Origin: Kofleriaceae bacterium
GTDB lineage: Bacteria; Myxococcota_A; Polyangia; Haliangiales; Haliangiaceae
Length of the DNA: 64,000 nt
Assembly: GCA_022842285.1 (NCBI GenBank)
Contig: JALHPV010000004.1
Span: 17,919 to 81,918 of the forward strand
Reading direction: 5' to 3'
Each line of letters begins with the position of its first letter. Within the stretch, counting starts at the first letter, position 1. The position numbers and the translations under genes were made by a program. This document shows positions 44,979-64,000 of this stretch, in pieces. A model generated the notes under the pieces. It worked only from the letters and a program-made list of their open reading frames with translations. It made no database searches and had not been told where the DNA came from.

Positions 44979-47314
44979 CAACCCTCCATGGTCGTCGTTG
45001 GACCGTCGTCGACGTCAAACCCGAGCGACGCCGTGTACCGCGCCGAGTCCGCGATCCGGATCCAGCTCGGCAACCCGGCGCGCGCCGGCTCCCTCGAGAA
45101 CTTCCGCGGCACGGTGAGCCTGAGACCGTCCGTCGCGGCGCGAGCCGCATCGAGGCGGAGGAACTCGTCGACATCGCTGTCGAGGATCACCGGAGAGCCC
45201 GCGTCATCAGACTCACGCAGTGCCCCAGGCGTGGCGTAGTAGCCGGCGTCAGTGAACCGCGTGGCGCCCTCGGCATCCCGGCTAACCGGCGAGAATGCAG
45301 CAAGGCCATCCGCGAGGGCGACCTGACTCACGTCGCGCGTGTCGAACGACGCCAGGAACTGCTCGGCCGCGTCGAGCTCGGACCGGTCGTACGGAAGCGT
45401 CGACTCGGGAGCGTACGTCAGTATGGCCGCGCGAAACTCAGCGCCCCGCCGCAGGTGGCGATTGGCGCGACCGAACCGCTGCACGAGCGACGAGATCGGC
45501 GCATGCTCGGAGATGAGGACGTCGGCATCGAGGTCGAGGCTCATCTCGCAGACCTGGGTCGTCACCGCGATCGCCGCCGGCGGGCTCCCGGAGCGTGGGG
45601 ACTGAAACGCGGCCACGGCAGCTCGGTGCTGACGCTGGCGATCGTCCAGCTTGAACCGGGAGTGATAGGCAATCGTGTCGGGCGCAAGGCTACGAAGCCG
45701 ACGCACAAGTCGCTGGCAGCGCCGGACCGTGTTCACGACCCAGAGCACGCGCTGTCCCTGCTTCCACGCCACCACCGCACGCTCGAACGCGGCGTCCTCG
45801 CCTGCGATGGCCTCGAATCGATACCGAGGATGCGACTCCGCCATCTCGAGATCCGGCAACTCGGCGCGCTCGGACTCGTTCGGATAGACACGCAGCAATT
45901 TCGCGAGCTCGTTCTTGCGTCCGGCCGGCAACGTGGCCGTCATGCACAGCGCTGGCACATCGAATCGCTGGAGGAACGTGATCAGCGCGTTCCACATGCG
46001 TGGGTCGTAGCTGTGGATCTCGTCGAACACGATCGCCGAGTCAGCCAGGGCGGGCAGCAGGCACATGCCGCCATAGCCGTGCTCGATGAACGAGAGGAAC
46101 TGATCGACGGTGGCGGAGAAGTACCGCTTGCTCCACAACCCCAGCGAGAACAGCCGGGCCTCGCTCTCAGTAGGAGCCACCGACTTCCCGTGGATAGATG
46201 CCGGAGGATTGTCGAGCATGCCCTTGAGCTCGTACTTCGAGGTGCCGTGAACGAGTGCCGCCGTGCCTTCAGGTGCGTGCCCGACGTAGTCCCGGAAGCC
46301 CTCGGTGGCAGTGCCCCGAGTCGGATACAGGAAGACGACTCGGCCGATTGTCCGGTCACGCGTCAGTGCTTCCGCCCATCGCCAGGCCGCCAAGGTCTTC
46401 CCCATGCCACACCCAGCGAGCAGCAGTGCACGGGGCCCGAGCCCGGCCGCTCCCTCCTGGAACCGATGCTTCTTGAAGGTCCCGCCACCCGCCTCGATCT
46501 CGCGTATGCGTGGCTCGATTAGGTCCGCGCCGATAGAGGAAGGTGATAGAGGAGCGGCGTGCGCCACCTCGTCGATCCACGATTCGAGGGATAGCTCCTC
46601 CCGAAATGACGCGGAGGCGACCGAATCTGCGGCGATCAGGCCTGCCTTCAGCGCCATGCACATCGATGCGCGGGCTTCCCCTCCGTTCCTCCGAAGCTCG
46701 CGCGGGAAGTGGCGATTCGCGCGCTCGTCGAACCAGCGCCACGCGTCGTCCCAGGCTGGATCGGCCTCCCCGTACCATGGCGGCAGCTTGGGTGTCGGGC
46801 CGCTAAGATGGGCGACCTGCGCGATCCTGCCGAAGGCCTCCTCGACCTGTGCGTCGTCGAGGTACAGGCGCACCGGCGCCGCCGTCTTGCACGCCATGAA
46901 CTTGTAGTCGCCATCCCGCCCCGCCTTCAGGTGATGCCCGAGGACGGCTGCACCAAGCAGATCGAGGTCGAGTCCAGGGTTTCCTGTGAGCCACGACCGG
47001 ACATCCGGGTGTGCGATCACCAGTGCGCTCAAGTGCTCGTGGCGAAATGGCTGGGTGACGAACCCTGGTTTCGTCACCGCCGTCAGGAATCCTTCGTTCG
47101 CCTTGCCAAGATCGTGAAACAGCGCTGCCAAACGCAGGTGCAACATGAACGAGCCGTGGGACTCACCGCTCAGTTGAAAGAAGCGCAGAAATGTATCGGC
47201 CCACCGAGTCTCCTGCCGAAACAGGCTCGCGCCCGCGCGCTCCGTGTCGAACAGATGGTTCGCGAGGGTCAGCTCGCGGCCACCTCGCCGGCTCTTGGCA
47301 AGAAGCGTGGTCAT
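44978..47314 (-). CDS. cas3: Cas3 helicase-nuclease with N-terminal HD domain
   Basis: 778 residues from ATG 47314, which overlaps the cas6 stop as ATGA; a longer upstream frame to 47998 is an artefact inside cas6. The HD nuclease has LRLAALFHDLGKANEGF (His67-Asp68), RHEHLSALVIAH and GAAVLGHHLKAG. The helicase has Walker A GCGMGKT (301-307), DEIH (431-434), MTATLP (458-463) and QRFGRANRH. All catalytic motifs are intact. It nicks and degrades target DNA after recruitment by Cas8. Gene order cas6-cas3-cas8 is that of the dev operon. Confidence 0.95.
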   Translation of the reverse strand: MTTLLAKSRRGGRELTLANHLFDTERAGASLFRQETRWADTFLRFFQLSGESHGSFMLHLRLAALFHDLGKANEGFLTAVTKPGFVTQPFRHEHLSALVIAHPDVRSWLTGNPGLDLDLLGAAVLGHHLKAGRDGDYKFMACKTAAPVRLYLDDAQVEEAFGRIAQVAHLSGPTPKLPPWYGEADPAWDDAWRWFDERANRHFPRELRRNGGEARASMCMALKAGLIAADSVASASFREELSLESWIDEVAHAAPLSPSSIGADLIEPRIREIEAGGGTFKKHRFQEGAAGLGPRALLLAGCGMGKTLAAWRWAEALTRDRTIGRVVFLYPTRGTATEGFRDYVGHAPEGTAALVHGTSKYELKGMLDNPPASIHGKSVAPTESEARLFSLGLWSKRYFSATVDQFLSFIEHGYGGMCLLPALADSAIVFDEIHSYDPRMWNALITFLQRFDVPALCMTATLPAGRKNELAKLLRVYPNESERAELPDLEMAESHPRYRFEAIAGEDAAFERAVVAWKQGQRVLWVVNTVRRCQRLVRRLRSLAPDTIAYHSRFKLDDRQRQHRAAVAAFQSPRSGSPPAAIAVTTQVCEMSLDLDADVLISEHAPISSLVQRFGRANRHLRRGAEFRAAILTYAPESTLPYDRSELDAAEQFLASFDTRDVSQVALADGLAAFSPVSRDAEGATRFTDAGYYATPGALRESDDAGSPVILDSDVDEFLRLDAARAATDGLRLTVPRKFSREPARAGLPSWIRIADSARYTASLGFDVDDGPTTTMEG

Positions 47315-47958
47315 GCTGCCTGGCGCGCCCGTTCCTTGATCCGCGCCGGCCGGAACACCCCGCAGCCCATCGTGCGCTTCCCGCCGATCCCGTGTACCTG
47401 GAGGGTAAGGCTGTGCTCGGCGGATAGCCCCCCGACCCGCATCGAGTAGCCGATGACCCGTCGCCCAGCCACCGTGATTCGCTGCCGACCGCACAGCTCG
47501 ACGATCCCTGCGATCCCTCGCTTCTCGAGCTGGCGGCGTGCCTCGGCAAGGAACTTCGCCTCGAAGCCTTCCTTGTTGAAGGGTACTCCGACGCCACCAG
47601 TCACCTTGATCACCACCAGGCGAGCATCCAAGGTCGCGGCGGGCACCAGCGGATGCACCGTCGGCGCCCCCAGCGTCACAGGATTCCCGGCTACATCGAG
47701 GCTCGCTCCAGTGAGCCCGAGTAGAGACTGGATCCGCTCGCCGGGCACCCGGATCCGGAGCGTCCCTAGCTTCTGCAAGTCCAGAAGACCCGGCGACGCC
47801 AGCCGTGCACTGATGGTGTGAATCGCGAGCCAACCGGCACCATGAGCGTCGGGAACAGCGCGACTGATGGCGCCATACAGCGGATACCCGTGGTCGATGG
47901 GAATCGTGTTCCCGTGAACTGGGAACGCGAGGTCTACGTGCACTGGATCTGGCAGCAT
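47311..47958 (-). CDS. cas6: Cas6, crRNA-processing ribonuclease, MYXAN subtype
   Basis: 215 residues from ATG 47958 with GGGAG four bases before; an upstream in-frame ATG at 48018 has no such site. It matches the MYXAN Cas6 family (TIGR02807) from its opening VDLAFPVHGNTIPIDHGYPL, YGAISRAVPDAHG, through WLAIHTISARL, to the C-terminal VGGLSAEHSLTLQVHG and the Gly-rich loop GIGGKRTMGCGVF. His42 region (DHGYPLYG) may supply the catalytic base. It cuts within the repeat hairpin. First gene of the cas operon. Confidence 0.93.
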   Translation of the reverse strand: MLPDPVHVDLAFPVHGNTIPIDHGYPLYGAISRAVPDAHGAGWLAIHTISARLASPGLLDLQKLGTLRIRVPGERIQSLLGLTGASLDVAGNPVTLGAPTVHPLVPAATLDARLVVIKVTGGVGVPFNKEGFEAKFLAEARRQLEKRGIAGIVELCGRQRITVAGRRVIGYSMRVGGLSAEHSLTLQVHGIGGKRTMGCGVFRPARIKERARQAA

Positions 47959-48059
47959 GAATCTCCCGATAAGTTCGTTTTGCGATTCGCCATGACAAAC
48001 TGCCCCATCAACGCTCACGTCTCATCGAATCGCAGAATCCGCGCTCGCACGTTTCGTTC

Positions 48060-48152
48060 TCACCTTTGCACCACGACAGCGCAAGCGGCGAGGATGAGGA
48101 CCGCAGCACAGGCTGAGGCGGTCACTGATGCCACAGCAAGACTCGTCGCCAT
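48060..48152 (-). CDS. Possible 30-residue hydrophobic peptide upstream of cas6
   Basis: MATSLAVASVTASACAAVLI and nine further residues, ending VVVQR, form one hydrophobic helix. It lies about 100 bases before cas6 in the same direction, the place where the M. xanthus dev operon has the short devI gene (40 codons). No clear ribosome site. I cannot compare it with DevI from memory, so identity is not claimed. Confidence 0.25.
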   Translation of the reverse strand: MATSLAVASVTASACAAVLILAACAVVVQR

Positions 48153-49056
48153 CTGCGGCGTTCACGAGCGTCGTCGTCGAGTCGAACGTGAGTTCTCGAG
48201 CAAAGGGCACTCTGCAGCGTTGCAGCACTGGGTCGTATCCTGTCGCTTTCCGGGCCGGTGCAATTTGCAGCAAGCTCCCCAGAGCTAACCGACAGCGTCA
48301 GGGCCTTCGCAGACTTGCCCACCTAGCATTCTGGAGGATTGTTGCTGTTGGATAAGTGTGGCCTCGTTGCCTGCCCGCGAGGCAGGAGCCGTCCGAATCG
48401 GCCGCGCCCGCGCGATGTCAGGCCGGGTCGGTACGCTCCGGCACGTGAGTCTCGAGGTGGAGGCATCGTGCAGCGGCTCGCCCGCGATCAAGGGGAGCGG
48501 ATCCACGGCACACTGCGCATGACGGTGCTCGCTGGTGGTGAGCACGCGAGGCGGATCTGGTCGGAGCGGATCGCGATGACCGGGACGGCCGGGTGGATGC
48601 ACGACGGCTCGGCCGAGCTTGAGATGGCTCTGCGCACGGCGCTGCGTCAGGCGGCAGAGCCCACGATCCCGGTGGCCGCTTATCGCGAGCCGCGCGGCTG
48701 TGAATGGGTGGCGGCACGGTCGCGCAGATCGCGACGCCACGCAGCGACTCGATCGCGGCCGTAGCTACCTGCGAAGCGGTTCCGTCGTCGATCTGCAGAT
48801 CGGTGCTCAGCGCATCGTCGCCAAGGTCAGCGGATCCGAGATCTGCACGGTCGAGATCAAGATTGCCGTGCTTGCGGCGCCGGCATGGATGGCCCTCCGC
48901 AAGGACGTCGCAGGCATGACCGGGTTGGGGGCTGCCGAGCGCGAGTAGCATCGCGACGACGCCCGAACGGCAATCGCTGCCCGGTACGCGACCAACGGGC
49001 TACCCCTCGTCAGGCGACTGGCGACTGGACTCGGCGACAGCCGACCAAGATGGGCT
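48153..49056. other. Gene-poor interval between cas operon and TPR megaprotein gene
   Basis: About 900 bases with overlapping frames on both strands but no convincing intact gene. A plus-strand frame at 48339-48764 encodes a stretch with gene-like composition (GERIHGTLRMTVLAGGEHAR) but no known family. The downstream part contains a SWIM-protein fragment. The left end should hold the cas promoter; no clear boxes could be assigned. Confidence 0.5.
48727..48948 (+). pseudogene. SWIM zinc-finger protein remnant
   Basis: The plus-strand frame ends with ATQRLDRGRSYLRSGSVVDL, QIGAQRIVAKVSGSEICTVE and IKIAVLAAPAWMALRK, which matches the conserved region before the zinc finger in bacterial SWIM-domain proteins (pattern RLxRGRSYxRxGSVxDLQI). 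It stops at 48948, before any CxC...CxH, and the part upstream of 48727 does not continue the family in this frame. So only about 75 residues of the protein survive. Confidence 0.5.
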
Positions 49057-57825
<8,769 letters not shown>

Positions 57826-60800
57826 CTAGTTGCCCTCGTCGATCGCGAGGATCTGGCGGTTCATGTCGAGCGCGCGGTCGACGTCCCCCTGCTCCTTCTC
57901 GATGACGCGCGCCATGACGAGCATGAGCGGCAGGCCATCTTCCTTGTGACCGAACTTGGGCAGCGCCGCGCTGTACGCGTCGACGAGCTGGCCCCAGCTG
58001 TTCGTCTCGCCCGCCAGGCGCTCGGCCTCGGCGCGCAGCTCCTCGGACTCGTGGTCCTCGGTGATCGCGGCGATCCACCAGCCGAACGCGGCCGGCTTGT
58101 CACGCAGCTTCTCCTCGCTGTACTGAGCGAGGCGCTTCATGCGCTCCTGGCGCGTGATCTGATCGTCCTTGTCCGTCGCGCGGAGCTGGATCTCCAGCAC
58201 GCGCACGAGGGCCTTGGGATCGCGCCCCGTCTCGTAGAGCGGGATGAGGGCTTCCGCGGCGGCGAGGTTGTTCTCGTCGAGCGTCAGCACCTTCTCGAAC
58301 GCGCGCATCGCGCGGTCCGGCTTGGCCAGCTCGTCGCGATACAGCGTCGCGATCTTCATCGCGAGCTGGAGGCGATACTGCTCGGAGCCCGAGTCGACCT
58401 CGCGCTCGAGGACGCGGATGTACTCGTCGATCTTGCCGCGCGAGCGGTAGAACTCTTCGAGCTCGTCCCAGCGGCCCTCGGTGACGTAGAGCTTCTTGAG
58501 GGCGTCCTGGGCGCGACGGTTGTTCTCGTCGATCCGCAGCAGGCGCTGCCACGCTTCGATCGCCTTCGCGCTGTTCTCGAGCTTCTCCGTGTAGAGGAGG
58601 CCGAGGCGCTGGAGGGCGTCCGCCCGCAGCTTGTCGTCGGGGGCCGCATCGGCCTGACGGCTCGAGATATCCGCGAGCTTGTCCCACTCCTTGTTGCGCT
58701 CGTAGAGCTTCGACAGCTCCGTCAGCGCCTCGTCGTGGGTGGGCTCGTACTGGATGACCTTTTCCCACCAGTACGTCGTGATCTCGGGCTTCTTGACCTT
58801 CGTGGCCGCCATCTTGGCGACCTCGATCACCTTGGCGGCGCGCTCACCCTCGGGCGTGCGCTCGACCTCGGCTTCCTTGAGCTTGATCAGCTTCTCCCAG
58901 TCACGACGCTTCTCGTAGACGGCGAGGAGGTGATCGACCGCCTGCTGGTTGTTGGCGTCGAGCTCGAGGACCTTCTCGAACGCCTTGATCGCTTCGGCCT
59001 GGTTCGAGAAGCGCTCGAGGTAGAGGTTCGCGACCTGGAGATAGATGGCGACCTTGCCATCCAGCTCCTCGGTACGCTCCGCCTTCTCGGTGAGGACCTT
59101 GACGAGATCCGGCCAGCGCTTCTTCGCCTCGTAGAGCGACGCGAGGCGATCATAGATCTCGAGCTTCGACGGATCCTGCTGGACCGCCGACGACAACGCG
59201 GAGATGACCTGGTTGTCGTTGTTCAGCTTGCCGTACACCTCGGCGAGCTCGAGGAGGATCGCGGCCCGGTCTGGTCCCGTCGGCGCCGCCTTGGCCTCTT
59301 CGTCCTTCAGCGCGTCGGCGAGCTGAGCCCACGACGCGTTCGCGCGCAGGATCCGAGCGAGCTCGCGGCGCGGCTGCGCGGCACTGGGGTGCTTCGCGAT
59401 GACTTCCTTCCACGCACCGACGCCCTTGTCGTTGCCCGACTCGGAGCCTCGCGCGATCTCCATCGCCTCGTCGAGGTCAGCGGGCATCGGCTGCCGCGTC
59501 GGCGACTTCGCGCGAGCGGGTGCCGCTGCTGCCGCCGCCTCGGCCGCCGCCTTCTCGGCCGCCGCCTTCTCGGCTGCCGCCTTCTCGGATGCGGCCTTCT
59601 CGGCCGCCGCCTTCTCGGCTGCCGCCTTCTCGGACGCAGCCTTCTCTGCCGCGGCCTTCTCCGCCGCCGCCTTCTCACTCGCCGCCTGGTCCGAGGCGGC
59701 CGCTGCCGCCGCTGCCTGGTCGGCCGCCGCCTTCTCCGCCGCGGCCTTCTCGGCCGCCGCCTTCTCGTCGGCTGCCTTCTCGTCGGCGCCCGCGGCCGCC
59801 ACAGCCGGAGCCTTGGCGGCCCCCGAGTCGTCCTCGGCGGCGGCCTTGTCCTTCTTGCCCTTCTTGCCCTTCTTCGCGGGCTCGGCCTCCGCCTCGGGGG
59901 CGGCGTCCTCGGACACAGCCTTCATCGCGGGGAGCGATCCGGACGCGATGGGCGTCGGCGCCTCCAGCGGCGCGCCGATCATCTCGACGAAGTCCTGGAC
60001 GTTGGGGTTCTGCGGCTCGACCTGCGATGCGATCGCGAAGAACTTCTTCGCGCGCTCGAGGTCATTGGCCTTTTCGAACGCGATCTGCCCGGCCTGGACG
60101 GCCACGAACAGGCGGTCCTCCGCCATCAGGCGCGGCAGCACCGCGTCGGCGACGTCGAGGATGGCGGCCCACTCGTTCTTCTCGCCGTACACCTGACGCA
60201 GGAGCGCGAACGCCGCGACGACAGAGCGCATCGACGCCCCGTTGCTCGCAGTCGCCTTGATGGCGGCGTCGAAGAACTTCGCGCCGCGATCGCGATCCTT
60301 GAACCGCTGGACCCACTCGAGTCCGAACGTGCGCAGCGCCTCGACCTTCTGGGCATGGTCGGGTGCGCGCGACGCGCGGCGGTTGTGGTGGGCCTCGATC
60401 TCGTCCCACCGCTCGGCTCGCGCGAGCAGCGTCTCGTAGATGAAGTTCGCGCTCGGGTGGTCGATGTCCTTGGCGAGGATGACCTTGACGATCTCCTCGA
60501 GCCGCGGGTCCTCCGGCGCCTCGACCTTCACGATGCGCGCTGCACGGAGCAGCATGCGAATCGCGGCCTCGCCCTCGAAGCGGTCGGCCTGATCGGTGAG
60601 CCGATCGACGTCGTCCGTCCAGAACTCGGGGTCGTAGTTCAGCGCCGCCAGCGCATCCTGCACGCGGGCCGAATCAGGTTGCTTCTCGACGGCGCGCTGG
60701 AGAACAGGCAAGGCCTTGTCCTTCAGTCCGCTGTCGAGCATCGCTTCGCCGACGATCTGCGCGAGATTCAGCTGCGCGAGAGGAGACCGAAGCTCCATCT

Positions 60801-61089
60801 CGCCCAGCTTCGCGACCATCTCGAAGCGCCCGATCTCACCATAGACCTCGCGGGCGCGAGACAGCGCCTTCAGGTTGTCTGGGTGGAGCTTCCACGCGCG
60901 CTGGTACAGCCCCAGCGCTCGCTCTCGCTCGGGGATCACGTCCTCGACAAGCGCAGCGAGCTCGTAGAGCCGCTCGGACTGCTCCGGCTTCGAGCCAGAC
61001 GCCTCCAGCTCTTTCTCCAACTCATCGATTGCAGCAGCCCAGTCGCGCGAGCGACGCAGGCGATCCCGAAGCAACGTACGCGTATCCAT
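57826..61089 (-). CDS. TPR megaprotein, N-terminal part (ends at in-frame TAG)
   Basis: 1,087 residues from ATG 61089 ([20 protein letters not shown]). The N-terminal 390 residues are helical repeats ([39 protein letters not shown]). A low-complexity region of Lys-Ala-Ala-Ala-Glu repeats of about 100 residues (59520-59790) follows, probably a long helix. TPR-type repeats resume at [14 protein letters not shown] and continue up to [12 protein letters not shown], where TAG stops the frame in the middle of a repeat unit. The next codons complete that repeat in the same frame. Alone, this product would lack most repeats and the conserved C-terminal domain. Confidence 0.85.
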   Translation of the reverse strand: MDTRTLLRDRLRRSRDWAAAIDELEKELEASGSKPEQSERLYELAALVEDVIPERERALGLYQRAWKLHPDNLKALSRAREVYGEIGRFEMVAKLGEMELRSPLAQLNLAQIVGEAMLDSGLKDKALPVLQRAVEKQPDSARVQDALAALNYDPEFWTDDVDRLTDQADRFEGEAAIRMLLRAARIVKVEAPEDPRLEEIVKVILAKDIDHPSANFIYETLLARAERWDEIEAHHNRRASRAPDHAQKVEALRTFGLEWVQRFKDRDRGAKFFDAAIKATASNGASMRSVVAAFALLRQVYGEKNEWAAILDVADAVLPRLMAEDRLFVAVQAGQIAFEKANDLERAKKFFAIASQVEPQNPNVQDFVEMIGAPLEAPTPIASGSLPAMKAVSEDAAPEAEAEPAKKGKKGKKDKAAAEDDSGAAKAPAVAAAGADEKAADEKAAAEKAAAEKAAADQAAAAAAASDQAASEKAAAEKAAAEKAASEKAAAEKAAAEKAASEKAAAEKAAAEKAAAEAAAAAAPARAKSPTRQPMPADLDEAMEIARGSESGNDKGVGAWKEVIAKHPSAAQPRRELARILRANASWAQLADALKDEEAKAAPTGPDRAAILLELAEVYGKLNNDNQVISALSSAVQQDPSKLEIYDRLASLYEAKKRWPDLVKVLTEKAERTEELDGKVAIYLQVANLYLERFSNQAEAIKAFEKVLELDANNQQAVDHLLAVYEKRRDWEKLIKLKEAEVERTPEGERAAKVIEVAKMAATKVKKPEITTYWWEKVIQYEPTHDEALTELSKLYERNKEWDKLADISSRQADAAPDDKLRADALQRLGLLYTEKLENSAKAIEAWQRLLRIDENNRRAQDALKKLYVTEGRWDELEEFYRSRGKIDEYIRVLEREVDSGSEQYRLQLAMKIATLYRDELAKPDRAMRAFEKVLTLDENNLAAAEALIPLYETGRDPKALVRVLEIQLRATDKDDQITRQERMKRLAQYSEEKLRDKPAAFGWWIAAITEDHESEELRAEAERLAGETNSWGQLVDAYSAALPKFGHKEDGLPLMLVMARVIEKEQGDVDRALDMNRQILAIDEGN
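59520..59790 (-). repeat. Low-complexity coding repeat (Lys-Ala-Ala-Ala-Glu)
   Basis: A 15-base period, roughly GCCGCCTTCTCGGCC on the plus strand, with small changes, encodes repeats of the type [20 protein letters not shown] in the TPR protein. Such DNA is prone to slippage, so copy number may vary between strains. Confidence 0.8.
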
Positions 61090-61477
61090 CTGCGGTCTAT
61101 CCTCCCGCAAACAATAGGAAAACCACGCCCCTCACCGTCTGAGACATATATCATGGCTAAACGCCCGAAAGGTGGGCGGTTGCCGGAAGTTTTTTGGCCG
61201 ACGAACAACGTGCGTGCTAGCTGCCCGTGCGGCCAGTGCCCAAACGCGGTGTGAGCCGTCGTCGTCGCTGCGTAATCCGCGCGTTCTCGTCGTCGACACC
61301 GCATGCGGGATCGGGTGCGTCGAGATGTCGCCCACGCTCCGTGGGGGGGCGAGGGTCGACGACATCCACGGGATCGGTCTCGGCACCGCCGATGGTGTGG
61401 CCGACACGGGCCGACAAGGGCCGAAACGACGAAAGGCTCGTCGTCCGACGAGCCTTTGGGTCACGCGAACGAACGCG
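61090..61477. other. Intergenic region upstream of the TPR megaprotein gene
   Basis: It holds the likely promoter of the megaprotein gene, with GGGAGG about 11 bases before ATG 61089 and an AT-rich stretch at 61140-61155. A plus-strand frame of 33 codons (61153-61254) contains CPCGQCP but has no ribosome site. A terminator hairpin closes the right side. Confidence 0.5.
61432..61457 (-). terminator. Terminator hairpin of the TPR lipoprotein gene
   Basis: AAAGGCTCGTC (61432-61442) and GACGAGCCTTT (61447-61457) form an 11-pair stem with loop GTCC, 20 bases after the minus-strand stop at 61478. The minus strand then reads TTTCGTCG, a weak T-tract. Confidence 0.65.
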
Positions 61478-62485
61478 TTAGCCGTTCTTGCCCTGCTTGA
61501 CCGCTTCTTCCGGCGACAGCTTCTCGGCCCCACCGCCCGGCGGCGAGAGCTTCATCTGGATGTCCATCAGCATCTTGTTCGCCATCTGCTTGGCGAACTC
61601 GAGCGCGGCCCCGCCGGACTTGCCGAAATCCTCGAAGTCCTTCCGCGCCTTCTCGTAGTCGCCCTTGCGGAAGTAGACCTGGCCCCGCTGGAAGCGCGCC
61701 TTGTGGTTGTCGCGGCCGATGTCGAGCGCCTTGGTGAAGGCGTCGATGGCCTTGTCGTCCATCCGCTTGTCGTTGTAGCCCATGCCGAGGACGTAATAGA
61801 GGTCCGTGAAGTTCTCGATGCCCTCGGGAACGTTCGCGACGCCGAGCTCGGCGACGGCGACGGCCTGATCGGTGTAGTCCCACGACCGGTAGAGCTCGGT
61901 CAGACCGACGTACGGCGCGACCTCGGGCGGGTTGGACTCGATCGCCTTGCTGAACTCCTCGGCCGCTTCCTTGCTCTTGCCGGTGTCACGGTAGATGCGG
62001 CCGATGTAGTAGTGCGCGCGCCACAGCTCGGGGTTGAGCTTCGTGGCTTCCTGCAGGTGCTGCAGCGCCTTCTCGAAGTTGACGCTCGTCAGATCGGGGA
62101 CGACCTGGTCGGGCTTCTTCTCTTCCTTGCGCGCCTGCTCTTCCTTCGCGGCCCACACGGCCTTCTCGTAGAGCGTGTAGCCGTAGACCATGTTGTACAT
62201 GCCCTGCTCGGGCGCGATCTGGACGGCCTTCGCCATCGCGTCGGCGGCATCGCCCCACGCCTTCTTGCCGATGTAGGAACCGGCGAGCATGTAGTAGGCC
62301 ATGTGATTCTCGGGCCACTTCTCCGTGGCCTTCTTGAAGCGCTCGATCGCCGTCTCGTACTGACGATCCTTGTAGGCCTGCATGCCCTCTTTCTGGGCCT
62401 TGCGAGACTCGTTCTTCGATTGATCGAAACACCCCGCGCTACCGAACAAGAGGCCTGCGGTAGCGAGCGCAGCGACGAGCTTCAT
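61478..62485 (-). CDS. TPR-repeat lipoprotein
   Basis: 335 residues from ATG 62485 (an in-frame ATG at 62509 is also possible). The signal KLVAALATAGLLFGSAGC ends in a lipobox at Cys19. Repeats include AYKDRQYETAIERFKKATEK, MAYYMLAGSYIGKKAWGDAA, ELWRAHYYIGRIYRDTGKSK and NHKARFQRGQVYFRKGDYEK. It is a lipid-anchored scaffold in the outer membrane, similar in plan to PilF/Tgl or BamD helpers, though I cannot assign it. Flanked by two hairpin terminators, so it is a single-gene unit. Confidence 0.85.
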   Translation of the reverse strand: MKLVAALATAGLLFGSAGCFDQSKNESRKAQKEGMQAYKDRQYETAIERFKKATEKWPENHMAYYMLAGSYIGKKAWGDAADAMAKAVQIAPEQGMYNMVYGYTLYEKAVWAAKEEQARKEEKKPDQVVPDLTSVNFEKALQHLQEATKLNPELWRAHYYIGRIYRDTGKSKEAAEEFSKAIESNPPEVAPYVGLTELYRSWDYTDQAVAVAELGVANVPEGIENFTDLYYVLGMGYNDKRMDDKAIDAFTKALDIGRDNHKARFQRGQVYFRKGDYEKARKDFEDFGKSGGAALEFAKQMANKMLMDIQMKLSPPGGGAEKLSPEEAVKQGKNG

Positions 62486-62536
62486 AGCGCGCACGGTAGA
62501 ACGAACCATCAAGCGCCTCAAGTGATCTTCTGTCCC

Positions 62537-62575
62537 GAAAACGTCGAATGCCGACGACATTCGTCGTCGGCATTC
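62537..62575 (-). terminator. Rho-independent terminator of the AgmX-like gene
   Basis: GAATGCCGACGAC (62546-62558) pairs perfectly with GTCGTCGGCATTC (62563-62575) around the loop ATTC. On the minus strand GTTTTC follows. It lies 28 bases after the stop at 62603. Confidence 0.8.
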
Positions 62576-62602
62576 GGCTCGTCCGTTGTGCGGACGCGTG
62601 CG

Positions 62603-64000
<1,398 letters not shown>

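Noticed and set aside
44978..47998. Cas3 frame extended upstream to 47998
   Set aside because: The extension lies in the cas6 gene and reads as Arg/Ser-rich noise; the ATGA overlap at 47311-47314 gives a better start.
48022..48273. 83-codon minus-strand frame upstream of cas6
   Set aside because: Cys- and Arg-rich product without pattern; the smaller hydrophobic frame in the same region is more gene-like, though still weak.
61153..61254. 33-codon plus-strand ORF with CPCGQCP before the TPR gene
   Set aside because: There is no ribosome site, it overlaps the probable promoter of the opposite gene, and nothing supports translation.

Overview
The window comes from a GC-rich, Gram-negative, predatory or developmental type of bacterium, most likely a myxobacterium (Myxococcota), perhaps near the Haliangiales/Kofleriaceae. 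The basis is the many Asp/Ala/Pro-rich lipoproteins with Kelch, NHL or VCBS repeats, the eukaryote-like Ser/Thr kinases, the FHA-linked regulators, the deltaproteobacterial TPR megaprotein, an AgmX/PglI-type gliding-motility protein, and a CRISPR-Cas operon with the gene order of the Myxococcus xanthus dev locus. The exact taxon is inference.

Left part (1-34.9 kb): an ordinary but signalling-rich chromosomal region. It starts with a PAS sensor kinase cut by the left edge. Exported lipoproteins follow (Kelch, thioredoxin-like, Hint domain), then tRNA-Phe, a Ser/Thr kinase coupled to a HExxH membrane protein, an NHL lipoprotein, a CPA1 antiporter, tRNA-Leu, an MHS transporter, a PEGA-like protein and an FHA-GAF-adenylate cyclase. 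Next come VCBS and other envelope proteins, a MATE exporter head-to-head with an S9 prolyl oligopeptidase lipoprotein, and a tight SnoaL-like/GNAT/nitrilase operon. After that are a double-glycine peptide gene with its own terminator, an FHA-sigma54 activator beside a second Ser/Thr kinase, and a group of small secreted proteins: Cys-rich lipoproteins, an App1-like phosphatase, a second double-glycine peptide, a C-type-lectin-like lipoprotein and a YjfB-like small protein.

Middle part (34.97-48 kb): a 63-repeat CRISPR array whose leader-distal end decays into a half repeat, an AT-richer leader, and on the minus strand the coupled operon cas6-cas3-cas8(devT)-cas7(devR)-cas5(devS)-cas4/cas1-cas2. 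This is the complete MYXAN (dev-like) type I module: Cas6 matures crRNA, Cas8/7/5 form the surveillance complex, Cas3 degrades the target, and Cas4-Cas1/Cas2 acquire spacers. The Cas4 half carries an in-frame TGA. Upstream lies about 1 kb of degenerate DNA with a SWIM-protein remnant and a tiny hydrophobic ORF where dev loci have devI.

Right part (49-64 kb): a TPR megaprotein reading frame of about 4,000 codons on the minus strand, cut by a single in-frame TAG, then a TPR lipoprotein and an AgmX/PglI-like protein running off the right edge, two of them with clear terminators. These look like one envelope/motility-related neighbourhood.

The observations most worth following are the two in-frame stops in otherwise well-kept genes, the pair of paralogous double-glycine peptides without a local transporter, and a CRISPR spacer whose reverse complement encodes a tail like that of one of these peptides.
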